Of a DNA stretch of 64,000 nt, positions 24,601 to 29,712 are shown one piece after another (the first letter of the stretch is position 1; each line of letters opens with the position of its first letter). The stretch lies in contig BTPG01000005.1 in NCBI GenBank assembly GCA_036245525.1, positions 180,397,198 to 180,461,197 on the forward strand, read 5' to 3'. The notes beneath the pieces are model-generated. The model ran no database searches. It was given only the letters and a program-made list of their open reading frames with translations, and was not told the DNA's origin. This stretch comes from Semisulcospira habei (taxonomy: Eukaryota > Mollusca > Gastropoda > Semisulcospiridae). The position numbers were made by a program, and so were the translations under genes.

Positions 24601-27600
24601 CCATGTAGGCACGCAACAATTTTGGCTAAAATTAGGCTAGCTAGATCAGTATTCCTAACAGTAATGTCATCGGTAAGTATTTTTCAAAAAGATATATTTA
24701 AAAAAAACAAACATTTTCAAATAGTTTGCTATCTGTTCAACAGGTTTTAAGGCCCCTGTCGTGCCTGGAGTGAAGATAGAGGAGACGTATGGAAACATTG
24801 AGAGGCACGCGCAGGGACTGCCTGACTGGATGAAGGGCGCTGCTAAACTTCTCAACAGCGGGGACGTCAACCAGGACTGGCTGGCTCTGGCTGGACTGCT
24901 AGGTAGGACAATCAATAACTGTGCTGAACTGTGATTTGGGACCTTGCGGCTTCAGGCAGTAAGGTCCAAATTGACAGCCCATCACTCAGATTAGATTTCA
25001 GTTTAACTTCAAATATTGTATTAACCCTTTCCGCCCCACGGGCGCACTTCCCAAATTTTGTTAGGTGGATTGACCATGATAATTCAAGGGTAGTGCCAGA
25101 TTAGCTCGGCGCCTGAAGGCACCAAGCTAATCTGGCATTACCTTTGAATTATCATGGTCAAGTTAATCTCCTGCTGTAAGGGTGTTGGGGCTAAATGGGT
25201 TAATTTCAAACAGAAAGTTAGAGACCAAAATGCACAAGTTTGTAGACCATATAGCTTGAGGGAATACAAATGTCACAAACATTTTGGATTGTGGGGCCAT
25301 CTTCTCAGTAATATTGTTTTACTTATGATTAACAGTTCTACAGTCTGAAAAGTTGCTGACATTTGTGTTTTCTCAAAGTGTACGGTCTACAAATATTTGA
25401 ACTTTTTTCATGTGTGTCTGACAGTGACTACTTTTTGGACATTGGCAATATTTCATTTCCAAAATTTGCTGAGATTGATTGAATATTTAACTAGTTTTTC
25501 TCCATGAGTGCAGTGCATATTGGGCTGTATTCTTTCACATCCAAATAACATTGGATTCATTTTTGACCTTCATTCAAAGCATTTCAATCAGAACTCTTTC
25601 ATATTATGTGACTCCAAATGCAGGGTACAAGGCGTCACGTATTGAACGTTTGACGGAGGATGTGAACCCTGCCCTTGCTCTGCTGACGGACTGGGTCATT
25701 TCCAATGGCAACACTAGCATGGCTGTGGACCTTTTGATTTTGTACCTCCAGCAGTTGGGCCGCTCGGACATTGTGCAGATCATAGAGCGAGCTAAAGGTC
25801 AGGAGACCGTAAGAGTGTGCTTCCCTGTGAAAGCAAAAGACGCCAAGTCCAGTTGTGTGAAAAACAATAATTTATGTTCATTGTAGTATACTGACTTTAC
25901 TGTTTCCGATGGTTCCAAAAATGTCACATTTCTTTTGCTCGTCGCAAATGCAACATTTTGGGAATCATTCCGGTGAGTTAACAAATGTGGCATTTCTTTT
26001 GCTTGTCAGTATACAAGGATAATATTGCTTTTCACAAAAATGGACCTGCCGTCTTTTGCCTTGACAGGGCAGTCTGGTTCTCAGGATGATTTCACCTTGT
26101 TACTTGCTGTGTTCTTCATAGCAGGTGGTTCAGTGTACAAAAGAAAAGGTAGTGCCTGATTAGCTTACTGGACCTTTGCTCTCACAGGGCAGTGTAGTTC
26201 TCAGGATGATTTTATCCCATTCATGTGCCATGCTCACTGTGGCAGATAATAATAATAATAATAATAATAAGCGCATTAAATAGGCGCTTTATCCCAATTG
26301 AAAATCGGCTCAAAGCGCCGCCGCGAACTATGGTTCACTGCAAAAATAAAAGGTAGTGCCTTTATTAGCTTTGTGCATAGACTTACTTTCATTCAAAGAA
26401 TTTTTTTTTCTGGCTGATTTTTTACCAATATTGTTCTAGTACTGTGTACAACAGAACATGCAGCTATTCCTCTCAGGAGTCTTTGCCTGCCAACATAGAA
26501 TTGGTGTGAATACAAATTTTCAAGAACTGTTGAAATAAGCATTCAAGCTTAATATTGTAGGAAGTAGAACCAACTTCACCCATTACATCCTGAGGCTGAT
26601 TAAAAAAAAAATTGCTTATTGTCCTAGGCTTTATTACAGATTAGGAGACAGATGCACCATTTCAGAGCAAGGGTGGTGCCAGAGTAGCTTGGCGCCTCTG
26701 GCGCCAAGCTATTCTGGCACCACCCTTGAACTATCAGTGAAATGTTTTCAGGCAATAGTGTATCAGGATGAAAAGTTTGTTTGTTGATATCACTTTTTGT
26801 TGAATGATACCTGCAGAAATCGCAACTAGAAATCACTTTGACAGCAGTGCTGCTGACAGCTGCAGGGTCACAATGCGGTTGTAAGATTTCAAACTGTACA
26901 TACAGAGATAGGGTTTATTCCTGGAGCTTGTGTGTTTAACAGAGAGCTCCAGCCCAGTACCCCAGGTGTTTCTGAGTTACCAGTGGGAGTCCCAAGACCA
27001 GGTGCAGGCCATTAGAGATCACCTGGAGCGCCTGGGCTACGCATGCTGGATGGACGTCGGACAGATGGGGGGTGGGGACATGCTGAATGCCAAAATTGAG
27101 GAAGGGCTACGAGGCTGCAAGGTTTGTGAATAGTGTTTGTGGCGATGGCGGTGGTGGCTGGGGTGGTGCTCATTATCTGGGTGCAGGTCTGTGATTTTGT
27201 ACCTTACAGCTGGAGCCATGGCAGAATTGTACACAAACCATGGCATGGGGAATCACTCAGTGCTGGACAGACAAACAGTTAGATCCCCTGCCCACCCCCC
27301 CCCCCACCCCCCCTCTTGTCTGTAAGTACTATAATGTTGCTTGCATATGGCAGTGTACAATGTTGAAGCTTTTAGCCTCAGTATGATATGGGTTAATTCA
27401 TTACATGGTGAGGGTGGTCGTTTTAGATTTGTTTGAGATGTCCTTTGATGTCTGGAAACAGATCGACCTTGATAGTTTGAGGGTGGTGTCAGAATAATTT
27501 GGCGCCTACAGGTGCAAATCTATTCTGTAACCACTTGAACTTTCATGGTCATCCTTATCATGTTGTAGCGTGTCAGGGCTTTAAGGGTTTATTGTCTAGT

Positions 27601-29021
27601 TGCGTGACACATCACTTTAGCTGCACAGTTTTTTTTTTTTGAAAACATAACTGGTTGGGTGCTTTCCCTTTGATTGGCGTATTAATTAGCACCATTCTAG
27701 TAATAGTGTGTCACACTTTGATGTCATATATGTGATGTTTCATACCTTTCACGCGAGTTCCGTTGATGATAATTATCTGCGGTAAGGGAGGGAATCAAGT
27801 TGCTACCTTCAAGGTCAAGGCCATGGTGGTCAAACTTGTTTTCAGGCCTGATTTTATGCAAGATCTCCAAAATTGTTCAGCCTGATTACTTCGAATTTGC
27901 TGCTATGAAAGGTATTAAGCCCTTCACTGCTGAGAAAAATAGACAGCGCACAACTGCAAGAGGCATAGATCCTCATGAGCCCCCGCAGTTGCGGGGGCTC
28001 ATGAGGACCTATGCCTCTTGCTGACACCACTTTGTATCCATTGTTCCCGGGACGGTTGCAGCGCTTTCGGGTTGAATTGACGCAGATTTCAGACAAGCAA
28101 TGGCAGTGAAGGGGTCAATAAGAAAAAGGTGTGTTGTTGTTGTTACATACCAGTCAACATGAGTAATGTTGATGATTGTCTTTAGTCAAATCGTGTGTCT
28201 TGAAGACAAGAAACAAGTCGCTACTAACAGGTCATGCACATGTTGGCCATAATATTATTTGTGTATTCGTCCAAACTAGATTATTGCAAATCGGTTTGTG
28301 TCATTGTGTAGGTTGTTGTGGCATGTGTGTCCCCGCGCTATGTGGCGTCCCAGCTGTGTACACGTGAGTTGTGTGTAGCGGACCTGCTGCAGCGTCCGAT
28401 CGTGCCAGTCATGCTTCACACTATCCCTTGGCCCCCACCCGGCGCCATGGCTCTCATTCTGTCCCAGCTTGTCTACATCAACATGAAAGGTGGGTGTCAT
28501 TAATAGAGAAAGGAAACAGAAACAAATAAACAAACAAACATGCAGTGGAAGGAAAAGAACAGAACAATTTACATTCAAAAATTTCCGATATATGTAGTTA
28601 CTTTACACTATCTAGGATTAATCTGTGTCTGTGTGCAGGTGTGGGAGGTCATGGGGGTACAGGCATCCACGCAGACCTTCAGGACAAGTACGCCGAGATA
28701 GTGCAGCGCGTGGCTCTCCACGCTACCCCCTCCCTCACCCCTTACATCAGCATCTCCACCACAGGCATGCACCACAATCACCACCAACAACAGCTTTTAG
28801 ATATGCCTCAGCAGTCAGCGAATGTGCCTGATGGTTTTGTGCTGAGAAGAACGAGCACTGGGTCTCTGAGTAACAGTTCACCAAGAAACTTTGGTGGCAA
28901 TCAGAGTGAGCCATCTATGGACGTTTTACTGTCGCGCATCAGTGAAACAGACAGCGCGATTCTGCCTCGCCGGGGAGGCCAGGTGCACGTGACAAAATGC
29001 GCTGTTTGTGTGATTTTATGA
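3149..29021 (+). CDS. Roc-COR-Death-TIR protein with C-terminal CaaX box (ROCO family), 5' end outside window
   Basis: Nineteen exons (listed separately) have matching phases and join into about 1,093 residues. Roc GTPase parts run roughly 1-350: switch I-type STDGID near 7-12, G3 DFAGQ at 216-220, and a G4 that reads THRN at 301-304. COR spans about 354-650, then a Cys/His-rich stretch (653-736), a Death domain (about 770-848, with DWLALAGLLG and LGRSDIVQIIERA), and a TIR (about 855-967, with VFLSYQWES, WMDVGQMGGGD and the CTREL glutamate at 926). The tail is Ser/Gln/His-rich and ends CVIL. The P-loop and any leucine-rich repeats would be in exons upstream of the window; I searched 1-3148 and saw none. 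ROCO proteins couple GTP-driven dimer changes to effector domains. Death and TIR modules suggest assembly of a death/immune signalling complex or NAD+ cleavage, which is inference. The final exon could instead be spliced on at CAG/GTGCAC (about 28983). Confidence 0.85.
3419..3505 (+). mobile_element. TTAA hairpin MITE, family E
   Basis: Begins TTAACCGGTTGGCTGTCAGT and folds on itself, with GCTACTGACAGCCAAAG in the right arm. The left end resembles the piggyBac-type terminal sequence (TTAA + CCCTTTGCCTGCC-like). Related copies lie at 3604, 6157 and 8954. Confidence 0.65.
3604..3680 (+). mobile_element. Degenerate family E hairpin
   Basis: Contains GATGATTTCTGCGGGAATCATC and CTACTGACAGCCAAAGGG, matching the inner and right parts of the family E hairpin. 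The left TTAA end is lost. Confidence 0.5.
4459..4670 (+). repeat. Three poly-C tracts within a local repeat
   Basis: C runs at about 4459-4489, 4530-4555 and 4643-4668 are each followed by TGTTTGATTTTT-like or similar sequence. The same poly-C plus CTGTTTGAGTTTTTGG arrangement recurs at 21658-21710. Such runs can form G-quadruplexes on the other strand. Confidence 0.6.
5361..5572 (+). mobile_element. TTAA-bounded hairpin MITE, family D
   Basis: TTAACCCCTTCAATGCC at the left and GACTGAAGGGGTTAA at the right, with a near-perfect central palindrome built on AGATCCTCATGAGCCCC. The ends are inverted repeats of each other and match the piggyBac-like terminal pattern. Family D recurs at 7143, 8148, 27915, 29824, 34590, 49572, 51429, 62768 and 63061. 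Confidence 0.75.
6157..6250 (+). mobile_element. TTAA-bounded hairpin MITE, family E
   Basis: TTAACCCTTTGGCTGTCAGT at the left, GAGAGCCAATGGGTTAA at the right, complementary arms, complete TTAA on both sides. Confidence 0.7.
6306..6539 (-). mobile_element. Hairpin MITE, family A (inverted)
   Basis: Reverse orientation of the family seen at 2088 and 19770. It has TTAACCCATATCGTACTGAG at the left, a perfect central hairpin with GCGCCTAGAGGCGC apex, and CACTGGTGTATTTTGAATGATAAGGG near the right end. Confidence 0.7.
6848..7083 (+). CDS. Exon 2: Roc linker with helix and Ser/Thr-rich segment
   Basis: TTGCAAG acceptor, donor AGG/GTATGA. It encodes GGGEGLEEEYNQAI, a helix ending in KQRQRNK, then a Ser/Thr/Pro/Arg-rich disordered stretch. 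Phase 1 in, phase 0 out, matching both neighbours. The insert lies between switch I and G3 of the Roc domain. Confidence 0.8.
7143..7351 (+). mobile_element. TTAA-bounded hairpin MITE, family D
   Basis: TTAACCCCTTCACTACTGAG left end and CAGTGAAGGTGGAAGTTAA right end around the AGGATCTATGCCTCTTGC palindrome. Sits in intron 2. Confidence 0.7.
7496..7789 (+). CDS. Exon 3: Roc domain with G3 motif DFAGQ
   Basis: Acceptor TTCATGCAG, donor CAG/GTACTG, 98 whole codons. The first 30 residues continue the Ser/Thr/Arg-rich insert. Then come a helical segment (PERVVSLVQEMLN) and the strand and G3 motif NIWDFAGQAVYYTTHQ. DxxGQ is the switch II motif of Roc GTPases and binds the gamma-phosphate Mg site. 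Confidence 0.9.
7858..7958 (+). repeat. Degenerate palindromic element, family H
   Basis: Shares GTCCTCGGGCTGACG, CAGTGGGC and AAGGATCCTTTGCTTAC with the palindromes at 12722 and 15044. Intron 3. Transposon class unknown. Confidence 0.45.
8148..8220 (+). mobile_element. Core of family D hairpin
   Basis: Near-perfect palindrome of TGCAAGAGGTATAGATCCTC and its complement around CCCCGCAACTGCGGGG. The outer parts of the element are absent. Confidence 0.6.
8352..8552 (+). mobile_element. TTAA-bounded hairpin MITE, family B
   Basis: TTAACCCCAGGGCCGTAATT left end and GGGGCTAAATAGATTAA right end. The central hairpin has CAGATTAGCTTGG on the left and CCAAGCTAATCGGGCACTA on the right. It shares its right TTAA with the next element. 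Confidence 0.7.
8549..8628 (+). mobile_element. TTAA-bounded perfect palindrome, family F
   Basis: TTAACTCATTTGAGACGTGC and its inverted copy enclose CGCCTCCGGAT. The whole unit is about 80 bp and almost entirely foldback. A broken copy is at 63806-63850. Confidence 0.65.
8696..8782 (+). CDS. Exon 4: Roc core strand
   Basis: Acceptor TTTACAG, donor GGG/GTGAGT, 29 codons. It encodes VFLTHRAVYVIVFNLCDNL, the hydrophobic beta-strand after switch II that is well conserved in Roc domains. Confidence 0.85.
8954..9046 (+). mobile_element. Hairpin MITE, family E
   Basis: TTAACCCTTTGCGTGCCAGT left end, which is the clearest piggyBac-like terminus in the window, and CTACTGGACACCTAGAGGGTT at the right. 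Confidence 0.7.
9184..9250 (+). repeat. Perfect palindrome of about 60 bp
   Basis: AACTCCCAGAGCTAAATGAC and its inverted copy meet at ATTCTATAGAAT. It abuts the family B element that starts at 9249, sharing the TTAA edge. Confidence 0.7.
9249..9462 (+). mobile_element. TTAA-bounded hairpin MITE, family B (best copy)
   Basis: TTAACCCTTTTAGCCCCAAG left end, GGGGCTAAAAGGGTTAA right end, and a long central hairpin with apex TTGGCGCCTGAAGGCGCCAA. It ends about 40 bases before exon 5, so it folds right next to the branch point/acceptor of intron 4. Confidence 0.8.
9504..9680 (+). CDS. Exon 5: Roc G4 region (THRN)
   Basis: Acceptor TAAATCAG, donor ATG/GTAGGA, 59 codons. It encodes a helix (STLEYIDFWMRSIHAHA) and the strand-plus-loop PPIFVVGTHRNCLHDD. 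The G4 motif of Roc GTPases is normally THxD, where the Asp reads the guanine base. Here the codon at 9642-9644 (AAC) gives Asn. Confidence 0.85.
10307..10445 (+). mobile_element. Hairpin MITE (family A/B type)
   Basis: TTAATTCATTTAGCCCCAAC left end and a perfect central hairpin (GATAGTTCAAGGGTGGTGCC and complement). The right part is tandemly duplicated (next feature). Intron 5. Confidence 0.6.
10432..10600 (+). repeat. Tandem duplication of about 85 bp
   Basis: CATGCTTGATCTGT, ACACAGTCCTTCAGAGGGCA and GGGGATTTTGGTAGAATG occur twice in direct order, copying the right flank of the preceding hairpin element. Confidence 0.7.
10675..10785 (+). CDS. Exon 6: end of Roc domain
   Basis: Acceptor TTGTACAG, donor CAG/GTAGGT, 37 codons. 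It encodes a helix and LITPFFAVENSLDGDEQ. The strand PFFAVEN corresponds to the G5-like region of Roc domains. Confidence 0.85.
11500..11950 (+). repeat. Interspersed repeat (same family as 1140 and 48730)
   Basis: Matches 48730-49200 in the same direction and 1140-1545 in reverse: GTCTAGCTACGCTA, GTGTGTG run, AGCTTGAAAC, TGAATGAGTTCGTTA, CAGCATTGT. Intron 6. The rest of intron 6 (10786-12487) shows no gene. Confidence 0.6.
12488..12631 (+). CDS. Exon 7: start of COR domain
   Basis: Acceptor TGTCACCAG, donor CAG/GTATAG, 48 codons. It encodes a helix followed by MPIRWLRFEQEIT. This 'P.rW..fe' pattern marks the N-terminal part of COR domains. Confidence 0.85.
12722..12837 (+). repeat. Palindromic element, family H
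   Basis: CCAGGAAACAAAGGCC and TCTTTTGCTTACTGGGAT form the outer arms. The centre CAGTGGGCCTGTGCACGG is also inverted-repetitive. Family copies at 7858, 15044 and 32301. Confidence 0.6.
12972..13030 (+). repeat. Short palindrome, family H type
   Basis: CCCAATGCACAAAAGGC and its inverted copy surround AGGCCGACGTCGGCC. The same CCAATGCACAAA edge occurs just before the N gap at 32301. Confidence 0.65.
13076..13330 (+). mobile_element. 3' end of a CR1/L2-like LINE
   Basis: The reading TTTAAATCTGCGCTAAAAAC translates to the [10 protein letters not shown] motif found at the C-terminus of the LINE at 46.3-47.0 kb. A GT-rich tract, GGCGCCTAGAGCTC-type 3' sequence and a terminal ATT repeat follow. 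The copy is 5'-truncated and lies in intron 7. Confidence 0.75.
13648..13866 (+). CDS. Exon 8: COR domain
   Basis: Acceptor TATATCAG, donor CAG/GTATGT, 73 codons. It encodes a winged-helix-like block with YHDLGLLIHYG and NTVVLSPQWLAQTFRHVV. The hydrophobic strand followed by 'pQWL...f' is a COR hallmark. Confidence 0.9.
14304..14468 (+). CDS. Exon 9: COR domain
   Basis: Acceptor TTTTATCAG, donor CAG/GTCAGA, 55 codons. It encodes HGILDEVLISQLWP and LLGLMEKLDLLCPLV, the helix pair that closes the first COR half. Confidence 0.85.
14502..14555 (+). repeat. Short hairpin, family I
   Basis: GGCCTGTGATTTTGGATCTTAC is followed by an inverted version. Equivalent hairpins lie at 24929 and 43893, the latter almost perfect. 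Confidence 0.5.
14701..14830 (+). CDS. Exon 10: COR domain
   Basis: Acceptor TCTCAACAG, donor CCAG/GTAATG, ending in phase 1. It encodes SYVVPMRLGPC and VVFYLHFSGFLP, a beta-strand pair of the second COR half. Confidence 0.85.
15044..15157 (+). repeat. Palindromic element, family H
   Basis: ACCCCATAAACAAAAG with the inverted CTTTTGTTTACTGGGTAT at the right. The centre is an inverted repeat on GTGGGCCTGCG. Intron 10. Confidence 0.65.
15288..15445 (+). CDS. Exon 11: COR domain (possible GC donor)
   Basis: Acceptor TGTTTCAG, phase 1 in. It encodes DGLFFRILNRTLRW, CLCQRVARFYLD and HDVVLHMGPKQLH, the C-terminal COR block. Two donors keep phase 0: AAG/GCAAGT at 15446, a textbook GC-AG donor, or CGT/GTAAAG at 15440. 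I list the longer form. The difference is two residues. Confidence 0.8.
15616..15784 (+). mobile_element. Degenerate TTAA hairpin MITE, family B
   Basis: TTAACCCTTTGAGCCCCACA left end, GATAATTCAAGGGTAGTGCC core, and right TTAA after AAGAGGG. The right arm has suffered a deletion. Confidence 0.6.
16102..16182 (+). CDS. Exon 12: COR to Cys-rich linker
   Basis: Acceptor GTGACACAG, donor AAG/GTATGT, 27 codons. It encodes VVVMYVGEQEA and a Lys/Ser/Pro-rich loop. Phase 0 at both ends fits its neighbours. Confidence 0.75.
16243..16454 (+). mobile_element. TTAA-bounded hairpin MITE, family C
   Basis: TTAACCCTTTTCATCCTGAT left end, CTCAGGATGTAATGGGTTAA right end, central hairpin with GGCGCCTCAGGCGCC apex. 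Other copies at 17906/18494 (split), 26576 and 30926. Confidence 0.75.
17195..17374 (+). CDS. Exon 13: Cys/His-rich segment after COR
   Basis: Acceptor CGTTGCAG, donor AAG/GTAAGA, 60 codons. It encodes a helix (FLESTLADLRHLWMKR) then CVVCPCERVCERHKMEAC and ACLHFLNLDEC. The Cys/His spacing suggests metal binding or disulfides. This block follows COR in several invertebrate ROCO proteins as far as I recall. Confidence 0.85.
17749..17860 (+). repeat. Poly-C/poly-A low-complexity tract
   Basis: Pyrimidine-rich CCCCT runs from 17757 followed by an A run near 17837-17860. Intron 13. Confidence 0.7.
17906..18553 (+). mobile_element. Family C MITE split by a family G element (17969-18493)
   Basis: Left part (GCCAAGCTATTCTGGCACC, ATCTCCTAATCTGTA) and right part (GTAGCCTTCATTGGAC ... 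GTAATGAGTTAA) are the right half of family C. Between them lies about 525 bp of family G. It has GTCACACGACCAGTCAC, GATCACCAAAACGTTCTAAA and a terminal hairpin built on GGAGGTCAAAGGAACCA. The same family G sequence occurs at 49897-50955 and, as a hairpin fragment, at 47758-47862. Confidence 0.7.
18610..19623 (+). repeat. 39-bp minisatellite, 26 copies, in intron 13
   Basis: The unit contains GTGTCTTCTCTATGAAGCTG and TTTCCACAGTATCAGTTAC. Because 39 is a multiple of 3, it reads open in two forward frames. The apparent 353-residue ORF repeats a 13-residue unit and is not taken to be a gene. Copies differ at a few positions (TTTCCA or TGTCCA/TGTTCA before CAG). Every copy carries a pyrimidine-rich CAG that resembles a splice acceptor, and the true acceptor of exon 14 is only 33 bases beyond the array. 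Confidence 0.9.
19657..19729 (+). CDS. Exon 14: end of Cys/His-rich segment
   Basis: Acceptor CTTTGCAG, donor CCAG/GTAACT, phase 1 out. It encodes VVCCEHRRVKTEEFQSWFP. The Cys-Cys-x-His continues the Cys-rich block. Confidence 0.8.
19770..19993 (+). mobile_element. Hairpin MITE, family A
   Basis: TTAACCCTTATCATTCTGAA left end, central hairpin with CTCTAGGCGCC apex, and ATGATATGGGTTCA right end where the final TTAA is mutated. Confidence 0.7.
20171..20310 (+). mobile_element. Truncated family B MITE
   Basis: TTAACCCATTTAACCCCAAG through GATAATTCAAGGGTAGTGCC and AGCTTGGTG. The right half is missing, ending just upstream of the duplicated exon remnant. Confidence 0.6.
20358..20408 (+). pseudogene. 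Truncated duplicate of exon 15
   Basis: TTGTTCAACAG precedes it, as CTGTTCAACAG precedes exon 15. The translation GFQSPIMPGVKMVETYHNVQ parallels GFKAPVVPGVKIEETYGNIE of exon 15. Similarity stops after about 20 residues, the sequence becomes C-rich, and the 4.2-kb element begins about 80 bases later. No donor in frame for the whole block is visible. A 24-nt micro-exon ending CCTG/GTGTAA would keep phase, but this is speculative. Confidence 0.7.
20486..24676. mobile_element. 4.2-kb element with about 175-bp inverted terminal repeats and a DIRS-type RT remnant
   Basis: The first about 175 bases (from GATGACATTACTGTTAGGAA, 20491) recur inverted and nearly identical at 24501-24671. No target-site duplication is seen, as expected for tyrosine-recombinase retroelements. 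The interior is GC-rich with internal duplications (GTTCGTCAGCTCGCTG near 21905, 21967 and 22027; GGACCGCCACGCGTCTACGC at 22072 and 22845). Near the right end a broken reading frame carries LHVPSSGRYLRF and VYQIALLPVG, resembling the RT of DIRS1-like elements. No recombinase ORF was recognised, so this is a decayed or non-autonomous copy. Confidence 0.7.
24017..24538 (+). pseudogene. DIRS-type reverse transcriptase fragment
   Basis: 173-residue open stretch. Residues about 75-125 contain LSDASLHVPSSGRYLRFTC and GLVYQIALLPVGRDLSPG. In DIRS1-group RTs the matching block reads D-L-x-D-A-Y-L-H-V-P followed by Y-L-R-F and L-P-F-G. Catalytic motif C (the DD box) is absent. The ends do not match RT, and the frame runs into the inverted repeat. 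Assignment rests on my recall of the family pattern. Confidence 0.55.
24744..24902 (+). CDS. Exon 15: linker and start of Death domain
   Basis: Acceptor TGTTCAACAG, donor CTAG/GTAGGA, phase 1 both sides. It encodes a conserved linker (APVVPGVKIEETYGNI), then a helix and NQDWLALAGLL. 'DW..LA..LG' is the helix 2 signature of Death domains. Confidence 0.9.
24929..24985 (+). repeat. Short hairpin, family I
   Basis: TGTGATTTGGGACCTTGCGGC and TAAGGTCCAAATTGACAG form imperfect inverted arms. Compare 43893. Confidence 0.45.
25021..25203 (+). mobile_element. TTAA-bounded hairpin MITE, family B
   Basis: TTAACCCTTTCCGCCCCACG left end, GGGGCTAAATGGGTTAA right end, hairpin core GATAATTCAAGGGTAGTGCC. Confidence 0.75.
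25624..25797 (+). CDS. Exon 16: Death domain C-terminal part
   Basis: Acceptor CAAATGCAG, donor AAAG/GTCAGG, phase 1 both sides. It encodes YKASRIERLTEDVNP, ALALLTDWVISNG and YLQQLGRSDIVQIIERAK. The 'll..W....' and 'L...gR.Div..i' patterns are Death-fold helices 4-6. Confidence 0.9.
26246..26330 (-). mobile_element. Fragment of a LINE/SINE 3' tail with (AAT)n
   Basis: (AATAAT)n followed by AAGCGCATTAAATAGGCGC. This is the reverse of the GCGCATTATAAATACC-(ATT)n type tail. Confidence 0.5.
26576..26780 (-). mobile_element. Hairpin MITE, family C
   Basis: CCCATTACATCCTGAGGCTG left end, hairpin with GGCGCCTCTGGCGCC apex, TATCAGGATGAAAAG right end. The TTAA edges have decayed. Confidence 0.65.
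26943..27121 (+). CDS. Exon 17: TIR domain, first half
   Basis: Acceptor GTTTAACAG, donor AAG/GTTTGT, phase 1 in, 0 out. It encodes VFLSYQWESQDQVQAIRDHL (strand A, helix A) and GYACWMDVGQMGGGDMLNAK (strand B, BB-loop). It resembles the TIR subgroup with 'VWMD....gG.....i...v' found in bacteria and invertebrates. Confidence 0.9.
27317..27397 (+). mobile_element. Right half of a family A MITE
   Basis: TCTGTAAGTACTATAATG to AGTATGATATGGGTTAA. The left half is replaced by unrelated sequence with a C run. Confidence 0.6.
27915..28118 (+). mobile_element. TTAA hairpin MITE, family D
   Basis: TTAAGCCCTTCACTGCTGAG left end, perfect palindrome with CCCCCGCAGTTGCGGGGG apex, GGCAGTGAAGGGGTCAA right end. 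Confidence 0.7.
28312..28489 (+). CDS. Exon 18: TIR domain, second half with conserved Glu
   Basis: Acceptor TTGTGTAG, donor AAAG/GTGGGT, phase 0 in, 1 out. It encodes VVVACVSPRYVASQLCTREL and RPIVPVMLHTIPWPPPG. The Glu in CTREL (codon 28366-28368) aligns by eye with the catalytic Glu of NADase TIRs such as SARM1 (KEI). The IVPV strand and WP motif follow as in TIRs. Confidence 0.9.
28639..29021 (+). CDS. Exon 19: C-terminal tail ending in a CaaX box
   Basis: Acceptor GTGTGCAG, phase 1 in, stop TGA at 29019-29021. It encodes a short helix closing the TIR (DLQDKYAEIVQRVALH), a His/Gln-rich stretch (MHHNHHQQQLLDMPQQ), a Ser/Asn-rich stretch and RRGGQVHVTKCAVCVIL. The last four residues Cys-Val-Ile-Leu fit a CaaX box with Leu, the geranylgeranyltransferase-I type, and an upstream Cys could be palmitoylated. 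A weak alternative donor (GGCCAG/GTGCAC) would remove the CaaX. No AATAAA was seen within 500 bases of the stop. Confidence 0.8.
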
Positions 29022-29129
29022 TGATGATCATGTTGATCTGTGATGTGGAGTACTTCGTTGTGAATTGGGCAGGTGGTGGCAGCACTTCCCTAAGGCAAAA
29101 GACAGCAAGTCCATCAGAAGCAAGATTTA

Positions 29130-29331
29130 AACCTTTTATCTCCAGGATCCTGCAGCAGGAGATGGATTGATCATGATAATTCAAGGGTAGTGTCAGATGA
29201 GCTTGGCGCCTTCAGGCGCCAAGCTCATCTGGCACTACCCTTGAATTATCATGATCAATCCATCTCCTACAACTGGTACATAGTCGTTCAGCAACACCTC
29301 CAAAATGTGAGAAATGGGACCTTGGGCTAAC
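29130..29331 (+). mobile_element. Hairpin MITE, family B
   Basis: Long perfect hairpin (GATAATTCAAGGGTAGTGTC and complement, apex GGCGCCTTCAGGCGCC). The TTAA ends have decayed. Confidence 0.65.
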
Positions 29332-29493
29332 TGTATTACATGTACCAATGAAAATCTTGCTTTTCGCAAAAAAAAAATGGTCTCTCTGTCTTTTCCCAAG
29401 TTTACAGGGCAGAACTGATTGTGTCCTTGTCACATGTTAGTTTTGTCACTATTACACTGTTTTTCAGGACTGGTGGCTGCATGCACAAGTGGT

Positions 29494-29712
29494 TTAACCC
29501 ATTCAGCCCCGAGTCCCTACAACAGGAGCTTGATTGACCATGATAATTCAAGGGTAGTGCCAGATTAGCTTGGCGCTTGAAGGCACCAAGCTAATCTGGC
29601 ACTACCCTTGAATTATCATGGTTAATCAAGCTCCTGCACAGCAACTTGTAGATAGTCATTAGGCAACACCTCTAAAATTTGAGAAATGGGACCTTGGGGC
29701 TAAAAGGGTTAA
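29494..29712 (+). mobile_element. TTAA-bounded hairpin MITE, family B
   Basis: TTAACCCATTCAGCCCCGAG left end, GGGGCTAAAAGGGTTAA right end, almost perfect central hairpin. Confidence 0.75.
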
